A program made the translations under genes and the position numbers. DNA of 64,000 nt, from NCBI RefSeq assembly GCF_002906655.1, contig NZ_CP025794.1, positions 1,798,001-1,862,000 on the forward strand, given 5' to 3'. This stretch comes from Vibrio hyugaensis. GTDB taxonomy: Bacteria; Pseudomonadota; Gammaproteobacteria; Enterobacterales; Vibrionaceae. A model generated the notes under the pieces. It was not told where the DNA came from and did not search any database. It saw only the letters and a list, made by a program, of their open reading frames with translations. How positions within the stretch are numbered: position 1 is the first letter of the stretch; the number at the start of each line of letters is the position of its first letter. Below, piece by piece: positions 36,999-47,069 of the stretch.

Positions 36999-38879
36999 TT
37001 ACGCTATGTCATCAAAGCTGTGGCAAATCGAGACTCGATTACGCCCTGCACTTTTCGATTCATACAAAGCAATATCAGCACACTTATAAGTGCGAGTGCG
37101 ATCCGCGGTTAAATCACTGTAGCCGACACTCACCGTCACCGACTGTTCTGAATTCTGTTCTACCGCAACTCGCAATCGGTTCAATACCACTTCCGCCTCT
37201 TGGGTCGAAGTATGAGGCATGATCACCGCAAACTCTTCACCACCAACACGGGCGACAAAATCGGTATTTCTAACGCCTTCTTGCAACGTCTCCGCGACAC
37301 TAAGAATCACTTTGTCACCCTCATCATGACCAAGTTCATCATTGATGCGCTTAAAGTGGTCAATATCAAACAACGCCAAACAAGTTGTGGGGGTATCAGG
37401 ATAACGCTCAAACATATTGGCATGCTGCGTCAATTGTTCTTCAAACTTCCTACGGTTCCAAAGACTGGTTAAACCGTCTTTTTCACTCAAGTTACGTAAT
37501 TTTTCTTCCAACAATTTTCGTTCAGAAATATCCACCAACGACGTAATGTAGTAACTGACTTTGCCTGATTTGGCCATGATAGCTTGGATACGCATGATGG
37601 CCGTAAACACATGGTTGAGCTTCGTTCGACAACGAACCTCCCCCTCCCAAACATGTTCCACACCCAACTTACTCCAAATCGAAAGGATGTTTTCAATGTC
37701 TTCCGGCAAGAAAATCAGATTATGAGCGTTCCAACCTCGCAATCGATTTGATGAGTAGCCCATCATGTTCTCAAACTCTTGGTTCACCATCATGATGCGA
37801 TGTGAGGTGTCTGAAATCATCACCGCTGTCATGCCATCCAACGCGGCACGTGCCAACTTGGATTCGATACTATGCCGTCGGTAATGGAGTGCCAACGTGG
37901 TAATCGGCAAAGCGAACACCAGCATCAAACTGAGGACAAATAAGGCTTCTTGGGCTAAGTCATCAATATCTCTTTCTGCTCGTTCAAGCAGCTGCTCTTG
38001 AGAAAGGTCGATGATCAGATGCAATGGCTCACCAGGGACAAACTCAATGGTGTTGAACGCAATGAGGTGCTTACCGTCATACCCAAAACCCATTTTTTCT
38101 GAGCCCATATTTTGCCAAATGTCTGGGTGCATTAGGCCAAAATTAAAGCGCTCACGATCTGGAATGATGTCGCCATACAATTTATCACTGTGTAAGCTCG
38201 CGACATAAAAACCGGGCTGGTTAATCAGTTCGATGTTGAAATCTCGAACCGGTGAATAGTTCAATCGGGAGGAGAGGTATTGAACGTCGATATTTAATAC
38301 CAAGTACCCTTCTCGTACCCCATTCATCGCGACAGGCATCATGATTCGAACTGATGGTCGATATGGATGAATCAAGTCACCATTTTCTTTTTCTAATTCA
38401 ATACCCCAAGACCCTATTTGATCGTCTTTAAGGTTTTGCGCATAAAGAAAATATTCTCGTTCGGACTTGTCTTGAAGCTTACGAGCAGGAGCCGCAGTAC
38501 GAGTTTTGAAGTCGTAGTTAATACGGACATTCTCTCGACCAGCAAGGTTCAAAAAGCGGATCTGCGTGTACCACTTTTGGTTCACCGCAACTGAGCTCCA
38601 CACCTCTTCTAAAATCGCTAAATTTTTGGGATTAGGGTGTCGTAAATAGTCGTAAAGACTTTGACTGTGACCGAGCAGGTCGCTAATGGAGGATATTTGG
38701 TCCTGAACGTTATTGTATTCACGTTCAGAATACGCCAATTGATGAAGTGCTTCCTTGGCCGTATTTTCTACATTATTCGCCAACAAGCTTTGGTATTTTT
38801 GATAATAATAGGTAGAGATTAGCGCGCTAAAAAATAGCGTTGTCGCCAACAAAGAGCCGACTAACTTTCTGACTTTCAC
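36999..38879 (-). CDS. Membrane diguanylate cyclase (sensor-PAS-GGDEF)
   Basis: A 626-residue protein that should make cyclic di-GMP. Order: membrane helix (about residues 8-25), a large periplasmic sensor of the Cache type (about 26-300), a second helix (about 308-326, EALFVLSLMLVFALPITTLAL), a PAS domain (about 345-455, with VSYYITSLVDISERK), and GGDEF (about 465-620). The catalytic motif is GGEEF, and an inhibitory I-site RNTD lies five residues before it, so both activity and product inhibition are expected. It starts with GTG at 38879 (MKVRKLVGS); the ribosome site is weak. Confidence 0.9.
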   Translation of the reverse strand: MKVRKLVGSLLATTLFFSALISTYYYQKYQSLLANNVENTAKEALHQLAYSEREYNNVQDQISSISDLLGHSQSLYDYLRHPNPKNLAILEEVWSSVAVNQKWYTQIRFLNLAGRENVRINYDFKTRTAAPARKLQDKSEREYFLYAQNLKDDQIGSWGIELEKENGDLIHPYRPSVRIMMPVAMNGVREGYLVLNIDVQYLSSRLNYSPVRDFNIELINQPGFYVASLHSDKLYGDIIPDRERFNFGLMHPDIWQNMGSEKMGFGYDGKHLIAFNTIEFVPGEPLHLIIDLSQEQLLERAERDIDDLAQEALFVLSLMLVFALPITTLALHYRRHSIESKLARAALDGMTAVMISDTSHRIMMVNQEFENMMGYSSNRLRGWNAHNLIFLPEDIENILSIWSKLGVEHVWEGEVRCRTKLNHVFTAIMRIQAIMAKSGKVSYYITSLVDISERKLLEEKLRNLSEKDGLTSLWNRRKFEEQLTQHANMFERYPDTPTTCLALFDIDHFKRINDELGHDEGDKVILSVAETLQEGVRNTDFVARVGGEEFAVIMPHTSTQEAEVVLNRLRVAVEQNSEQSVTVSVGYSDLTADRTRTYKCADIALYESKSAGRNRVSICHSFDDIA

Positions 38880-38943
38880 GCGTACTACTACCCATTTTGT
38901 TTACGAAACCATCAATTATATCATCTGTTGTTATTTTCTAAAC

Positions 38944-38971
38944 AAAAAGCCATCGATTTCACGATGGCTTA
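38944..38971 (-). terminator. Terminator after ilvH (minus strand)
   Basis: Minus-strand stem AAGCCATCG / CGATGGCTT followed by TTTGTTT, about 40 bases past ilvH. Confidence 0.8.
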
Positions 38972-38976
38972 TCACA

Positions 38977-38994
38977 AATACCCAAGTGACTTGG
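38977..38994. repeat. Half copy of the TATACCCAAG repeat
   Basis: AAATACCCAAGTGACTTGG contains the perfect palindrome CCAAGTGACTTGG (38982-38994) and resembles one end of the repeat elements elsewhere in the window. Confidence 0.4.
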
Positions 38995-39011
38995 ATAGAA
39001 GGTTTCAGTTA

Positions 39012-39506
39012 TTACGGTTTAAGGCAGCGCTCTCCGCGAGCAACCCCAACCACACCACTTCGTGCTACCTCAACCACTTCTGTCACTTCTGAAATGGCTT
39101 GAATGAACGCATCCAACTTCTCACTGGTTCCTGCCAACTGAACGGTGTATTGAGAAGCGGTCACATCAACAATCTGCCCACGGAAGATGTCAGCCGTGCG
39201 TTTCACTTCTGCTCTCGCAAAGCCGCTCGCTTTCACTTTCACCATCATCAGCTCACGTTCAATATGTTCAAACTCTGTCACCTCTTGAACTTTAAGCACA
39301 TCAATCAGCTTATGCAGTTGTTTCTGAATCTGCTCTAATTGCATCTCATCAGAGTTGGTTGTGATGTTCAAACGCGACAAGGTTTCATCATCGGTTGGAG
39401 ATACGTTCAACGATTCAATGTTGTAACCACGCTGAGAAAACAGACCGACAACGCGAGACAGTGCACCTGGTTGGTTTTCCATTAACAAAGAAATAATGTG
39501 TCTCAT
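39012..39506 (-). CDS. ilvH: Acetolactate synthase III small (regulatory) subunit
   Basis: Regulatory subunit that gives valine feedback inhibition to IlvI. It is 164 residues: an N-terminal ACT domain (MRHIISLLMENQPGALSRVVGLFSQRGYNIESL) and a C-terminal ACT-like domain. The start lies one base after the ilvI stop codon, so the two are coupled. The length and start match the ilvH type rather than the shorter ilvN or ilvM. Confidence 0.94.
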   Translation of the reverse strand: MRHIISLLMENQPGALSRVVGLFSQRGYNIESLNVSPTDDETLSRLNITTNSDEMQLEQIQKQLHKLIDVLKVQEVTEFEHIERELMMVKVKASGFARAEVKRTADIFRGQIVDVTASQYTVQLAGTSEKLDAFIQAISEVTEVVEVARSGVVGVARGERCLKP

Positions 39507-39507
39507 A

Positions 39508-41232
39508 TTACGTTCTCTCCGTTTTGCTTAGCCACATTTTGTCCATACCCTCGCCTTTAATCTGCATTGGGTATACGTGCTCGGTTTCATCTACGTTGAT
39601 GTCGACAAACACCAAACGATCTTTCATATCTAACGCTTTTTGTAGACCCGCTTCGAGCTGATCTGGCGTTTCAATACGGATACCGACGTGACCATAAGCT
39701 TCTGCAATTGCAGCAAAATCAGGAACAGAACTCATGTACGAGTTAGAGTGACGACCTTGGTAAATAATGTCTTGCCATTGTTTTACCATGCCTAGGAAAC
39801 GGTTATTCAAGTTAATGATTTTTACAGGGATGTCGTATTGCATTGCCGTCGACAACTCCTGGATATTCATCTGGATACTGCCATCACCAGTCACAACCAC
39901 CACTTCTTCTTCTGGCATTGCGAATTTCACACCCATACCAGCAGGCAAGCCGAAGCCCATTGTGCCGAGACCACCCGAATTAATCCAACGGCGTGGTTTA
40001 TTAAATGGATAGTAAAGTGCCGCAAACATCTGGTGCTGTCCCACATCAGACGCAACGTAAGCATCTCCCTTGGTGAGCTTGTGCAGTGTTTCGATAACTT
40101 GTTGCGGTTTAATGCGTTCCGGAGAGGTCTCGTATGCTAGGCATTCACGCTCACGCCATACTTGGATGTCTTCCCACCACTTCGCGATGGCTTGCGTATC
40201 ATTACTGCTGTTTTGCTCATTCAGCAAGCCAACCATGGTCGCTAGCACCTTATCGGCAGAACCTACGATAGGCAGATCCACTTTGACGTTTTTCGAAATC
40301 GAAGACGGGTCGATATCGATGTGCATGATCTTCGCGTTAGGACAGTACTTCTCTAAGTTATTCGTCGTACGATCATCGAAGCGCACACCAATACCAAAGA
40401 TTAAGTCGGCTTCATGCATCGCCATATTGGCTTCATAAGTACCGTGCATACCTAACATTCCCAACGAGTTCTTATGCGTCCCTGGGAAGGCACCTAAGCC
40501 CATCAAGGTACTAACAACAGGCAGATTCAATTCATCAGATAAGGTTTGAATGTGCTCATGCGCACCGGAAATCACCGCACCACCACCAATATAAAGAACA
40601 GGCTTCTTCGCCTCTACTAGAGCTTTAAGTGCTTTTTTGATCTGGCCTTTATGGCCTGAGGTCGTTGGTTTGTACGAACGCATCGAGATGTTTTCAGGAT
40701 ACTCGTAAGGAAGCTTGATTTGCGGATTCAAAATATCCTTCGGCAAATCAATCACAACAGGGCCAGGTCGGCCAGTTGTCGAGATATAAAACGCTTTTTT
40801 GATCGTCTCAGGAATGTCTTCTGCCTTTTTAACCAAGAAGCTGTGTTTTACGACAGGGCGAGATACACCCACAATGTCACACTCTTGGAAGGCGTCGTTA
40901 CCGATAAGATTATTCGGCACGTTACCAGAAATAACGATCATTGGGATCGAGTCCATGTACGCTGTCGCAATACCCGTGATGGTATTTGTTGCACCAGGAC
41001 CCGAACATACTAGCACTACGCCCGGCTTACCGGTTGCGCGAGCATAACCATCAGCCATGTGAGTCGCAGCTTGCTCGTGCCGTACTAATACGTGTTTAAT
41101 TTGGTCGGTTTTTGCGTGCAGTGCATCGTAGATATCCAGAACGGATCCACCAGGGTAACCAAAGATTTGCTCTACGCTCTCTTCGATCAGAGATTGCACT
41201 ACCATCTCTGCGCCTGACAACATTGCTGTCAT
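39508..41232 (-). CDS. ilvI: Acetolactate synthase III large subunit
   Basis: Thiamine-diphosphate enzyme that joins two pyruvates, or pyruvate and 2-oxobutyrate, in valine, leucine and isoleucine synthesis. It is 574 residues from the ATG at 41232 ([15 protein letters not shown]), with GGAGAG seven bases upstream; codons up to 41271 are open but outside the family. It has the catalytic Glu segment [15 protein letters not shown], the FAD/quinone-fold domain, and the ThDP motif [15 protein letters not shown]. It is cotranscribed with ilvH. In E. coli this pair is under Lrp control and lies next to leuO and leuABCD, as here. Confidence 0.95.
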   Translation of the reverse strand: MTAMLSGAEMVVQSLIEESVEQIFGYPGGSVLDIYDALHAKTDQIKHVLVRHEQAATHMADGYARATGKPGVVLVCSGPGATNTITGIATAYMDSIPMIVISGNVPNNLIGNDAFQECDIVGVSRPVVKHSFLVKKAEDIPETIKKAFYISTTGRPGPVVIDLPKDILNPQIKLPYEYPENISMRSYKPTTSGHKGQIKKALKALVEAKKPVLYIGGGAVISGAHEHIQTLSDELNLPVVSTLMGLGAFPGTHKNSLGMLGMHGTYEANMAMHEADLIFGIGVRFDDRTTNNLEKYCPNAKIMHIDIDPSSISKNVKVDLPIVGSADKVLATMVGLLNEQNSSNDTQAIAKWWEDIQVWRERECLAYETSPERIKPQQVIETLHKLTKGDAYVASDVGQHQMFAALYYPFNKPRRWINSGGLGTMGFGLPAGMGVKFAMPEEEVVVVTGDGSIQMNIQELSTAMQYDIPVKIINLNNRFLGMVKQWQDIIYQGRHSNSYMSSVPDFAAIAEAYGHVGIRIETPDQLEAGLQKALDMKDRLVFVDINVDETEHVYPMQIKGEGMDKMWLSKTERT

Positions 41233-41607
41233 AATTGCTCTCCTTACCAGTTTTCCTCTCCGTAAGGCCAACGGATTGGGCTGGTTTTACATAGTCTAGG
41301 TCTTATTCGTAGCCTAATAGAAATACTTCCACTTTTTCAGCTATGTCCTGCGCTTGTCATAACAAAACGCAAGGTAACACAACAAATGTAACGTTTTATT
41401 ATCAACGGGTCTAATGAGAGTTGAGTCAAAATTTAAACAAGATGCTATAAATCAGAACAAAACCAGGATTAGGCACCAACCAACAAATACAATTTGGAAT
41501 CAAGACCATATTCAAGGCAGAAATAAAGTGAATAATTTCACTAAAAATCACCTAAAAGAACAATTTCTCCTTCATGAAGGATATTAATAAGTGTGAAATA
41601 CAGGCAC
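41233..41607 (-). promoter_or_regulatory. ilvI upstream region
   Basis: 375 bases, AT-rich, without a credible gene. It must hold the ilvIH promoter and any Lrp-type sites. I saw TTGACT on the minus strand near 41420, but no -10 at good spacing, and I found no leader peptide rich in branched-chain codons. Confidence 0.35.
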
Positions 41608-41652
41608 AAAAAAATCCCCAGCAGCACAATATTAGGCAACTGGGGATTTTTT
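41608..41652 (-). terminator. Terminator after the acyl-CoA synthetase gene (minus strand)
   Basis: Minus-strand stem AAAATCCCCAG / CTGGGGATTTT with an 18-base loop and flanking T tract, just past the stop codon at 41682. Confidence 0.8.
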
Positions 41653-41681
41653 CATCAATTTGAAATCTAAGTCAGCTTAAG

Positions 41682-43490
41682 TTACTTTTTATCTGACTTT
41701 TCGTTGTACATTTCTTCAATTTCATCTTGGTATTTATCGTTAATCACTTTACGACGCAATTTTTGAGTCGGTGTTAATTCACCTTCATCCATCGAAAAAG
41801 CTTTTGGTAACAGTTTGAATTTCTTCACTTGCTCAAACTTCGCTAACTCTTTTTGTAGGTCATTTACACGCTTCTCTAACATCTCTACCACTTGGTGGTG
41901 TTTGATCAACTCAACGCGATCGTGATATTTGATGTTCAGTTCTTTTGCGTACTCTTCTAGCGAGTCGTAACACGGTACGATCAGCGCAGATACAAACTTA
42001 CGTGTATCGGCAATCACCGCGATCTGCTCAATAAAGTGGTCTTTGCCAATCGCACCTTCAACAACCTGAGGCGCAATGTACTTACCATTTGAGGTCTTCA
42101 TCAGCTCTTTAATACGGTCAGTAATGAACAAGTTGCCATTTTCATCAATGTAACCTGCATCGCCCGTTTTCAAGAAACCATGTTCGTCGAAAGTCTTCTC
42201 GGTTTCTTCTGGCATTTTGTAGTAACCACGCATCACCATTGGACCACGCACTAAGATCTCGTTGTTTTCACCGATCTTAACTTGTGCGCCAGGCATTGCC
42301 ATACCGATAGAGTCCGGACTAAAGCATTGATCATCCCAGCAAGAAACTGTTGCTGTCGTTTCTGTCATACCGTAGCCAAGCTTTACGTTGATGCCGATTG
42401 CGTGAAAGAAGCGACCAATCGTCTCATCCAACTTCGCACCGCCACATGGCATGAAGTTAATGCGGCCACCCAGCAATGCACGTAGCTTACTCAGAACCAG
42501 TTTATCCGCCAGAGCGTATGACTTACGCAGCATCAACGATGGCTTGCGATTTTCTTGATAACATGCCGCCATCTTCGCGCCCATGTTAACTGCCCACGTG
42601 AACATCACTTTACGGTGGATTGGAGCACGGGATACTTTCTCATGGATAGCAGAGAAAATTTTCTCATAGAAACGAGGTACCGCACTCATAACGGTAGGGC
42701 GCACTTCGCTTAGTGCATCACGCACTTGCATGGTGTCTTGTAGGTAGCAGTTAGTCGCGCCTTTGTAGAGCACATAGAACGTCCAAGCTCGCTCAAATAC
42801 ATGTGATAGCGGAAGGAAACACAAAGACACATCATCTTCAGTCAAACTTAAACGCTCATCGTGACCTTCAAGCTGAGCCGAAATGTTAGCGTAATCCAAC
42901 ATTACGCCTTTTGGCTGTCCCGTGGTACCAGAGGTATAAATCAATGTAAGAAGATCTTCTTCTTGCGCCTGCTCTAAACGAGAAGTTAATTCGCTCTGAT
43001 GACTATCGTCACCTTTAGCGATGAAATCATCCCACGTCATTGCAAACGCGTGTTCGCCAAGCTCAATGTCATCCGACATCGCCACGATCAGTTCTAGCTG
43101 CTGACATTCGCCAAAGATGCTCACGGCTGCGTCAAATTGAGGCTGCTCACCGACAAACAGTATTTTTACGTCTGCATTGTCGATGATGTAAGCAGACTGC
43201 GCTGCTGTGTTGGTTGGGTAGATAGGGACGGTTACGCCACGCAATTGCAGCGCTGCAAAATCAGCGATGGTCCATTGCGGCATATTGTTCGAGAAGATAC
43301 CGATCTTATCTTGAACGCCCAATCCTTGAGCCAAAAGTGCAAGTGACAAAGCATCTACTTGCTGCCCAAACTGCTCCCAAGTAATACCCTGCCATGCATC
43401 ACCCACTTTATGTTTGAGTGCAACACGAGTACCACCTTTCGCAATTTGTTCACGAATACGTTTAACGATATGAAAATCTAACTTGGCCAT
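41682..43490 (-). CDS. Long-chain acyl-CoA synthetase (AMP-forming)
   Basis: Activates fatty acids to acyl-CoA through an acyl-adenylate. It is 602 residues, soluble, with the AMP-binding signature [15 protein letters not shown] (about residues 178-192), the second motif [12 protein letters not shown] and the hinge segment [36 protein letters not shown]. It has the shape of the FadD15-like and bubblegum-type group rather than classical E. coli FadD. The substrate chain length is inferred. It is monocistronic; the ATG at 43490 has GGTAAT upstream. Confidence 0.88.
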   Translation of the reverse strand: MAKLDFHIVKRIREQIAKGGTRVALKHKVGDAWQGITWEQFGQQVDALSLALLAQGLGVQDKIGIFSNNMPQWTIADFAALQLRGVTVPIYPTNTAAQSAYIIDNADVKILFVGEQPQFDAAVSIFGECQQLELIVAMSDDIELGEHAFAMTWDDFIAKGDDSHQSELTSRLEQAQEEDLLTLIYTSGTTGQPKGVMLDYANISAQLEGHDERLSLTEDDVSLCFLPLSHVFERAWTFYVLYKGATNCYLQDTMQVRDALSEVRPTVMSAVPRFYEKIFSAIHEKVSRAPIHRKVMFTWAVNMGAKMAACYQENRKPSLMLRKSYALADKLVLSKLRALLGGRINFMPCGGAKLDETIGRFFHAIGINVKLGYGMTETTATVSCWDDQCFSPDSIGMAMPGAQVKIGENNEILVRGPMVMRGYYKMPEETEKTFDEHGFLKTGDAGYIDENGNLFITDRIKELMKTSNGKYIAPQVVEGAIGKDHFIEQIAVIADTRKFVSALIVPCYDSLEEYAKELNIKYHDRVELIKHHQVVEMLEKRVNDLQKELAKFEQVKKFKLLPKAFSMDEGELTPTQKLRRKVINDKYQDEIEEMYNEKSDKK

Positions 43491-43685
43491 TCTCTACATT
43501 ACCTTTTGGCTTACAGGCGTAAGCTATTTGAGCGCACAAGTGTAACCTCGACGCCTAAAAACGCAACTGACCATTATCAAACTTATCATTATTAAGAGAG
43601 CACTATCACTAATGAGAGCTTAGCACGCCTTTAACTGTTGAAGGTTTAATCAACTTAAGTCGCTGTTTCTGCAATTAGTTAGCAG

Positions 43686-43722
43686 AAATAAAAAGACCCC
43701 GAGAGACAGAGTCTTCTCGGGG
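43686..43722 (-). terminator. Terminator after leuO (minus strand)
   Basis: Minus-strand stem CCCCGAGA / TCTCGGGG with a 10-base loop, followed by TCTTTTT, about 60 bases past the leuO stop codon. Confidence 0.8.
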
Positions 43723-43783
43723 CCAAGGAATTGTAAAAATTGATGATTACAAGTCCAGTCTGACCAGTTAGTCAGACGATAAA

Positions 43784-44749
43784 TTAAGCTTGTTTTAGCG
43801 CAACCACTTCGCCACAAGTGATCATTAGTTGGTCGCGTAGCCAGATGTGGCCTTTGTCTTTCTCACTTGATTCATGCCAGCTTAGGTAACCGCTGATTTC
43901 TTTGTTTTCAAATGGGAAGTCTAGGATTTGCAGTTGGTCGCTGTTTACTGCGTTTTCAGCCATCCAACGTGGTGCAATTGTAACAAGTTCAGACTGGCTT
44001 ACTACGTATAGCAAGTTGCTTAGGCTTGAGCCTTCGTATGCAGCTTGGCAATCAAGCTCACGGTACGCTTGCTCAGAGAAACTACGTTGACCATGTACAC
44101 GTGAAAGTTTCGCGTGTTTTTCGTTGATCAGTTGCTCAGCAGATACGCCACCTTGAATACGAGGGTGCGTCTTAGATGCAATCACAACTAACTCATCTTT
44201 GAAGATTTCAGTGCTTGAGAAACCTTGGTCATCGAAACGTGCGTAGTCGATAACGAAGTCGATTTCTTGGTAACGCATGCGCTCAGATAGAAGACGGTCG
44301 AATTCCGCATCTAGGTGAAGCTGTACGCTTGGCGCTTGCTCATTAATGTTTGCCATGATTCGTGGTGCAAAACGCATATCACATGGGCTACAAATCGCTA
44401 GCTTAAATAGACGAGTTGAAGACTCTGGCTGGAACACTGAACTTGGTAGTTCATTGCGGATAAGTTGCAGCGCTTGGCGGATTGGACCAAACAGTTGACG
44501 AGCACGTTGAGTCGGCTGAATACCGCGACCCTGACGCATAAATAGCTCATCGTTGAACATCACTTTTAGACGTGCAACCGCATTACTTACTGCTGGTTGT
44601 GACATGCCTAGGTTGTGCGCTGCACGAGTAATGTTTTGCTCTTGCATCACAGCATCAAATACGGTCAATAGGTTTAAATCTACACCACGCAATGTGCTTT
44701 CCATACGGTAGCTAGCAATTGCGCTCATCGCGTCTTTTTTATCTAACAT
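43784..44749 (-). CDS. leuO: LysR-family regulator LeuO
   Basis: A global regulator that often opposes H-NS silencing and, in Vibrio, affects stress response, biofilm and virulence genes. It is 321 residues from the ATG at 44749 (MLDKKDAMSAIASYRMES). The helix-turn-helix is in the N-terminal 60 residues (LNLLTVFDAVMQEQNITRAAHNLGMSQPAVSNAVARLK), and the effector domain ends in the family-typical WLRDQLMITCGEVVAL. Its place near ilvIH and leuABCD is the ancestral one, though about 6.5 kb of other genes separate it from leuA here. Confidence 0.94.
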   Translation of the reverse strand: MLDKKDAMSAIASYRMESTLRGVDLNLLTVFDAVMQEQNITRAAHNLGMSQPAVSNAVARLKVMFNDELFMRQGRGIQPTQRARQLFGPIRQALQLIRNELPSSVFQPESSTRLFKLAICSPCDMRFAPRIMANINEQAPSVQLHLDAEFDRLLSERMRYQEIDFVIDYARFDDQGFSSTEIFKDELVVIASKTHPRIQGGVSAEQLINEKHAKLSRVHGQRSFSEQAYRELDCQAAYEGSSLSNLLYVVSQSELVTIAPRWMAENAVNSDQLQILDFPFENKEISGYLSWHESSEKDKGHIWLRDQLMITCGEVVALKQA

Positions 44750-45279
44750 TGAGTGCGCCTCTTTGTAATCGTCAATTTGGTTCAATGAATTCTTAACGAA
44801 TAGAATCTCTGTGCGCACAAACAACCGTGGCTGGATTCAGATCATTTTTCAGGAATAGAACACCGAATTTGTATTATATTTATCGTCCGGATATTTCCGG
44901 CTTGAACCGTACTATCAACTAATCAATCAAGGTTTCGCAACTAGATTGATATTTAATCATTAAATTTTAGCCAATTAGGTATTTTATTCATATTTATCAT
45001 TAACTTAGCAAAAATATAAAAAACTATAAAACAACCAAATCAGATATTTCTGACAACCTATTTAGCACGCTAATGGCATTCTACAGGGCTTACACAACTC
45101 ATTTACCCGACTTATCCTTTGCATTTAACTTCAAAAAGCACCATCAATACTTTGGTTCACAAAGTGCGCGAATCAGTTAAAGAGGCAGCAAAATTGCAGT
45201 GAATAGAAATGATATTGAGGGCATAAAAATGCAGCTGCTCGAAGAGAAACTGCTGTTATTGAGAAGACAAATGAATGGG
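44750..45279. promoter_or_regulatory. leuO upstream intergenic region, very AT-rich
   Basis: 530 bases with no convincing gene between leuO and the glycosyltransferase gene. The middle (about 44930-45050) is strikingly AT-rich with runs such as ATATAAAAAACTATAAAA, the kind of DNA bound by H-NS and by LeuO itself. A palindrome CCGGATATTTCCGG lies at 44887-44900. The leuO promoter should be here, on the minus strand. Confidence 0.5.
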
Positions 45280-46326
45280 TTATATATTGGAAACGTAGCT
45301 GGGGAAATCGACTTGTTCCCACAGTTGTTCAGAGAGCTTCTCTGATGTATCCCATGCACCTTGTAACACCCATGATGCGATAGCTTTTGCTACGTCTGGG
45401 TATTTAACGCTTTCTGCTTGCTGCTCGCTCAACCAATGACGAACGATAGAAATATCCAAACTCTCCATCGATGTAGCTAAACCAAGATCTTCCAAAGTCG
45501 CGACATTACTTTGTTGTTCAAACTGCCCCGCCAATGGTTTGAGTAACAACTTCTTGCCAAGAGAGAGCGCTTCAGACGGTAATTCAAAACCACCATTAGC
45601 AATGACACCGCTACAACGCTGCAAGTGGTGCTGAAAATTAGTGTGGCAAAGTGGACGAAGTTCGACATTTTCTATTCGCTCATACTCAATCACGTTCGGG
45701 TGATAACAGATAAACGTCTGTTGGTTGAAATGAAACAGCAAATCGCTAATGTCCTCTATCGACTCGAATGGCAAATACACTAAAACAAAGTCGTCGCTAT
45801 CTGTGATGTTTTCTAACGTATGTACAATGGGAGGTAAGATCGGTTGATCGAAGTGATACCAATGCAACCCTAAATGATGCTGCGAAGGAGCAAAGTGCTC
45901 AATGACAGACTTGTCGAACCAACTCGCGCCTTTCAGTGGCACTGGATAACGAAACGCATTTTGGTGACTGATACCAATACATGGTTTGTTTTGTTTACGA
46001 GCGGCCCAAGCAGTCACTGGCTCAAAATCATTGATCACCAAATCATAAGACGAAAGATCGAGCTGTTTTACCTCTTTGAAAAACTGCATCAGATTATTGC
46101 TCAACGCCGTTTTGGTATAGCTAACCGATCCTTTCTCAGTGATAAAAGTAAAACCCCGACGCGTCTGGTAATCACCAAACGCTTCCATAGAAAAATACTT
46201 GCCTGGCTCTCGACCAGAAAACAAAAAATCCACCTGAACATCATGCGCTTTAAATGCCTCACTCATGGCTCGAGCTCGAGCGATATGGCCGTTTCCCGTT
46301 CCTTGAACTCCATACAAGATCTTCAT
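45280..46326 (-). CDS. MJ1255/VC2487-family glycosyltransferase
   Basis: A 348-residue protein of the TIGR00661 family, a GT-B-fold group named after archaeal MJ1255 and V. cholerae VC2487. The N-terminus MKILYGVQGTGNGHIARA carries the glycine-rich GxGHxxR motif of MurG-like enzymes. The C-terminal half has GVIANGGFELPSEALSLGKKLLLKP, a nucleotide-sugar binding pattern. The ATG at 46326 overlaps the stop of the PAP2 gene (TGATG) and has GGAGGT upstream; a TTG one codon earlier is an artefact. The substrate is unknown. Coupling to a PAP2 phosphatase hints at lipid or polyprenyl glycosylation. Confidence 0.88.
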   Translation of the reverse strand: MKILYGVQGTGNGHIARARAMSEAFKAHDVQVDFLFSGREPGKYFSMEAFGDYQTRRGFTFITEKGSVSYTKTALSNNLMQFFKEVKQLDLSSYDLVINDFEPVTAWAARKQNKPCIGISHQNAFRYPVPLKGASWFDKSVIEHFAPSQHHLGLHWYHFDQPILPPIVHTLENITDSDDFVLVYLPFESIEDISDLLFHFNQQTFICYHPNVIEYERIENVELRPLCHTNFQHHLQRCSGVIANGGFELPSEALSLGKKLLLKPLAGQFEQQSNVATLEDLGLATSMESLDISIVRHWLSEQQAESVKYPDVAKAIASWVLQGAWDTSEKLSEQLWEQVDFPSYVSNI

Positions 46327-46877
46327 CAATTACCTCCAACAATAGCGATAGCCACAGAACCACAAGCGCTGCCTAAGAGCGCGCCAATAATGATGTCCGT
46401 AAAAAAATGTACACCAAGCAGAATTCTTGAAATCCCAATCAAACTTGCCCAAACAAAAGCAGTAGTACCGAGTTCTGGGTAGAAGTGGTGAATGATGGTC
46501 GCCATCACAAATCCAGCCGCGGTGTGGCCGGAAGGCAAGCTGTAACGATCGGATGGAGTAATAAACGCGGGCAGCAACGCACTCAACTCTTCAGGGCGAC
46601 GACGTTTGAAACTGTTCTTTAACGCCCAATAAATGGGTAGCTCAATGAAAAAAGCAATTACCCCTGCGAGCAAAAACCACTGCCCATACTGCTTATCTAA
46701 AAACCAAGCTAATAAGCCAAGTACAACATAAAGGTGCCCATCTCCACTGTGTGAGACCCCTTTACTGATGTTGGCGACCTGCTGGTTGAAACGGTGTTGT
46801 AAGCACACACTGGAAAATGCCAAATCGAATTTAGCAATAGTGGCGATTGGCTGTGAAATTGTCTCTAAAGCTCGCAT
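46326..46877 (-). CDS. PAP2-family lipid phosphatase
   Basis: A 183-residue inner-membrane protein with the three PAP2 motifs: KNSFKRRRPEE (about residue 90), PSGHTAA (about 115) and SRILLGVHFFTD (about 149-160). These give the KX6RP, PSGH and SRX5HX3D active-site residues of phosphatidic acid, diacylglycerol diphosphate or undecaprenyl diphosphate phosphatases. About five membrane helices. It is the first gene of a two-gene unit with the glycosyltransferase, overlapping by one base. The exact lipid cannot be told from sequence. Confidence 0.88.
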   Translation of the reverse strand: MRALETISQPIATIAKFDLAFSSVCLQHRFNQQVANISKGVSHSGDGHLYVVLGLLAWFLDKQYGQWFLLAGVIAFFIELPIYWALKNSFKRRRPEELSALLPAFITPSDRYSLPSGHTAAGFVMATIIHHFYPELGTTAFVWASLIGISRILLGVHFFTDIIIGALLGSACGSVAIAIVGGN

Positions 46878-47069
46878 GTGACTTCCCTTTACTTTGACAA
46901 TGCCTTTGTATGAAAAGTAGGCGTAGAAAGTGACAACGACATGACGAGAAGTTGGACAATTAATGACAAGTGATTATTTAGAGTAAGAGGGGATAAATCT
47001 GAAGAAGAATAGGCTTCAGTGACACAATATACGTGTCACTGAAGATTCAAAATGGTGGGGCATGGCAAA

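Noticed and set aside
46327..46329. TTG start for the VC2487-type glycosyltransferase
   Set aside because: The adjacent ATG at 46326 has the GGAGGT site at ideal spacing and the family N-terminus.
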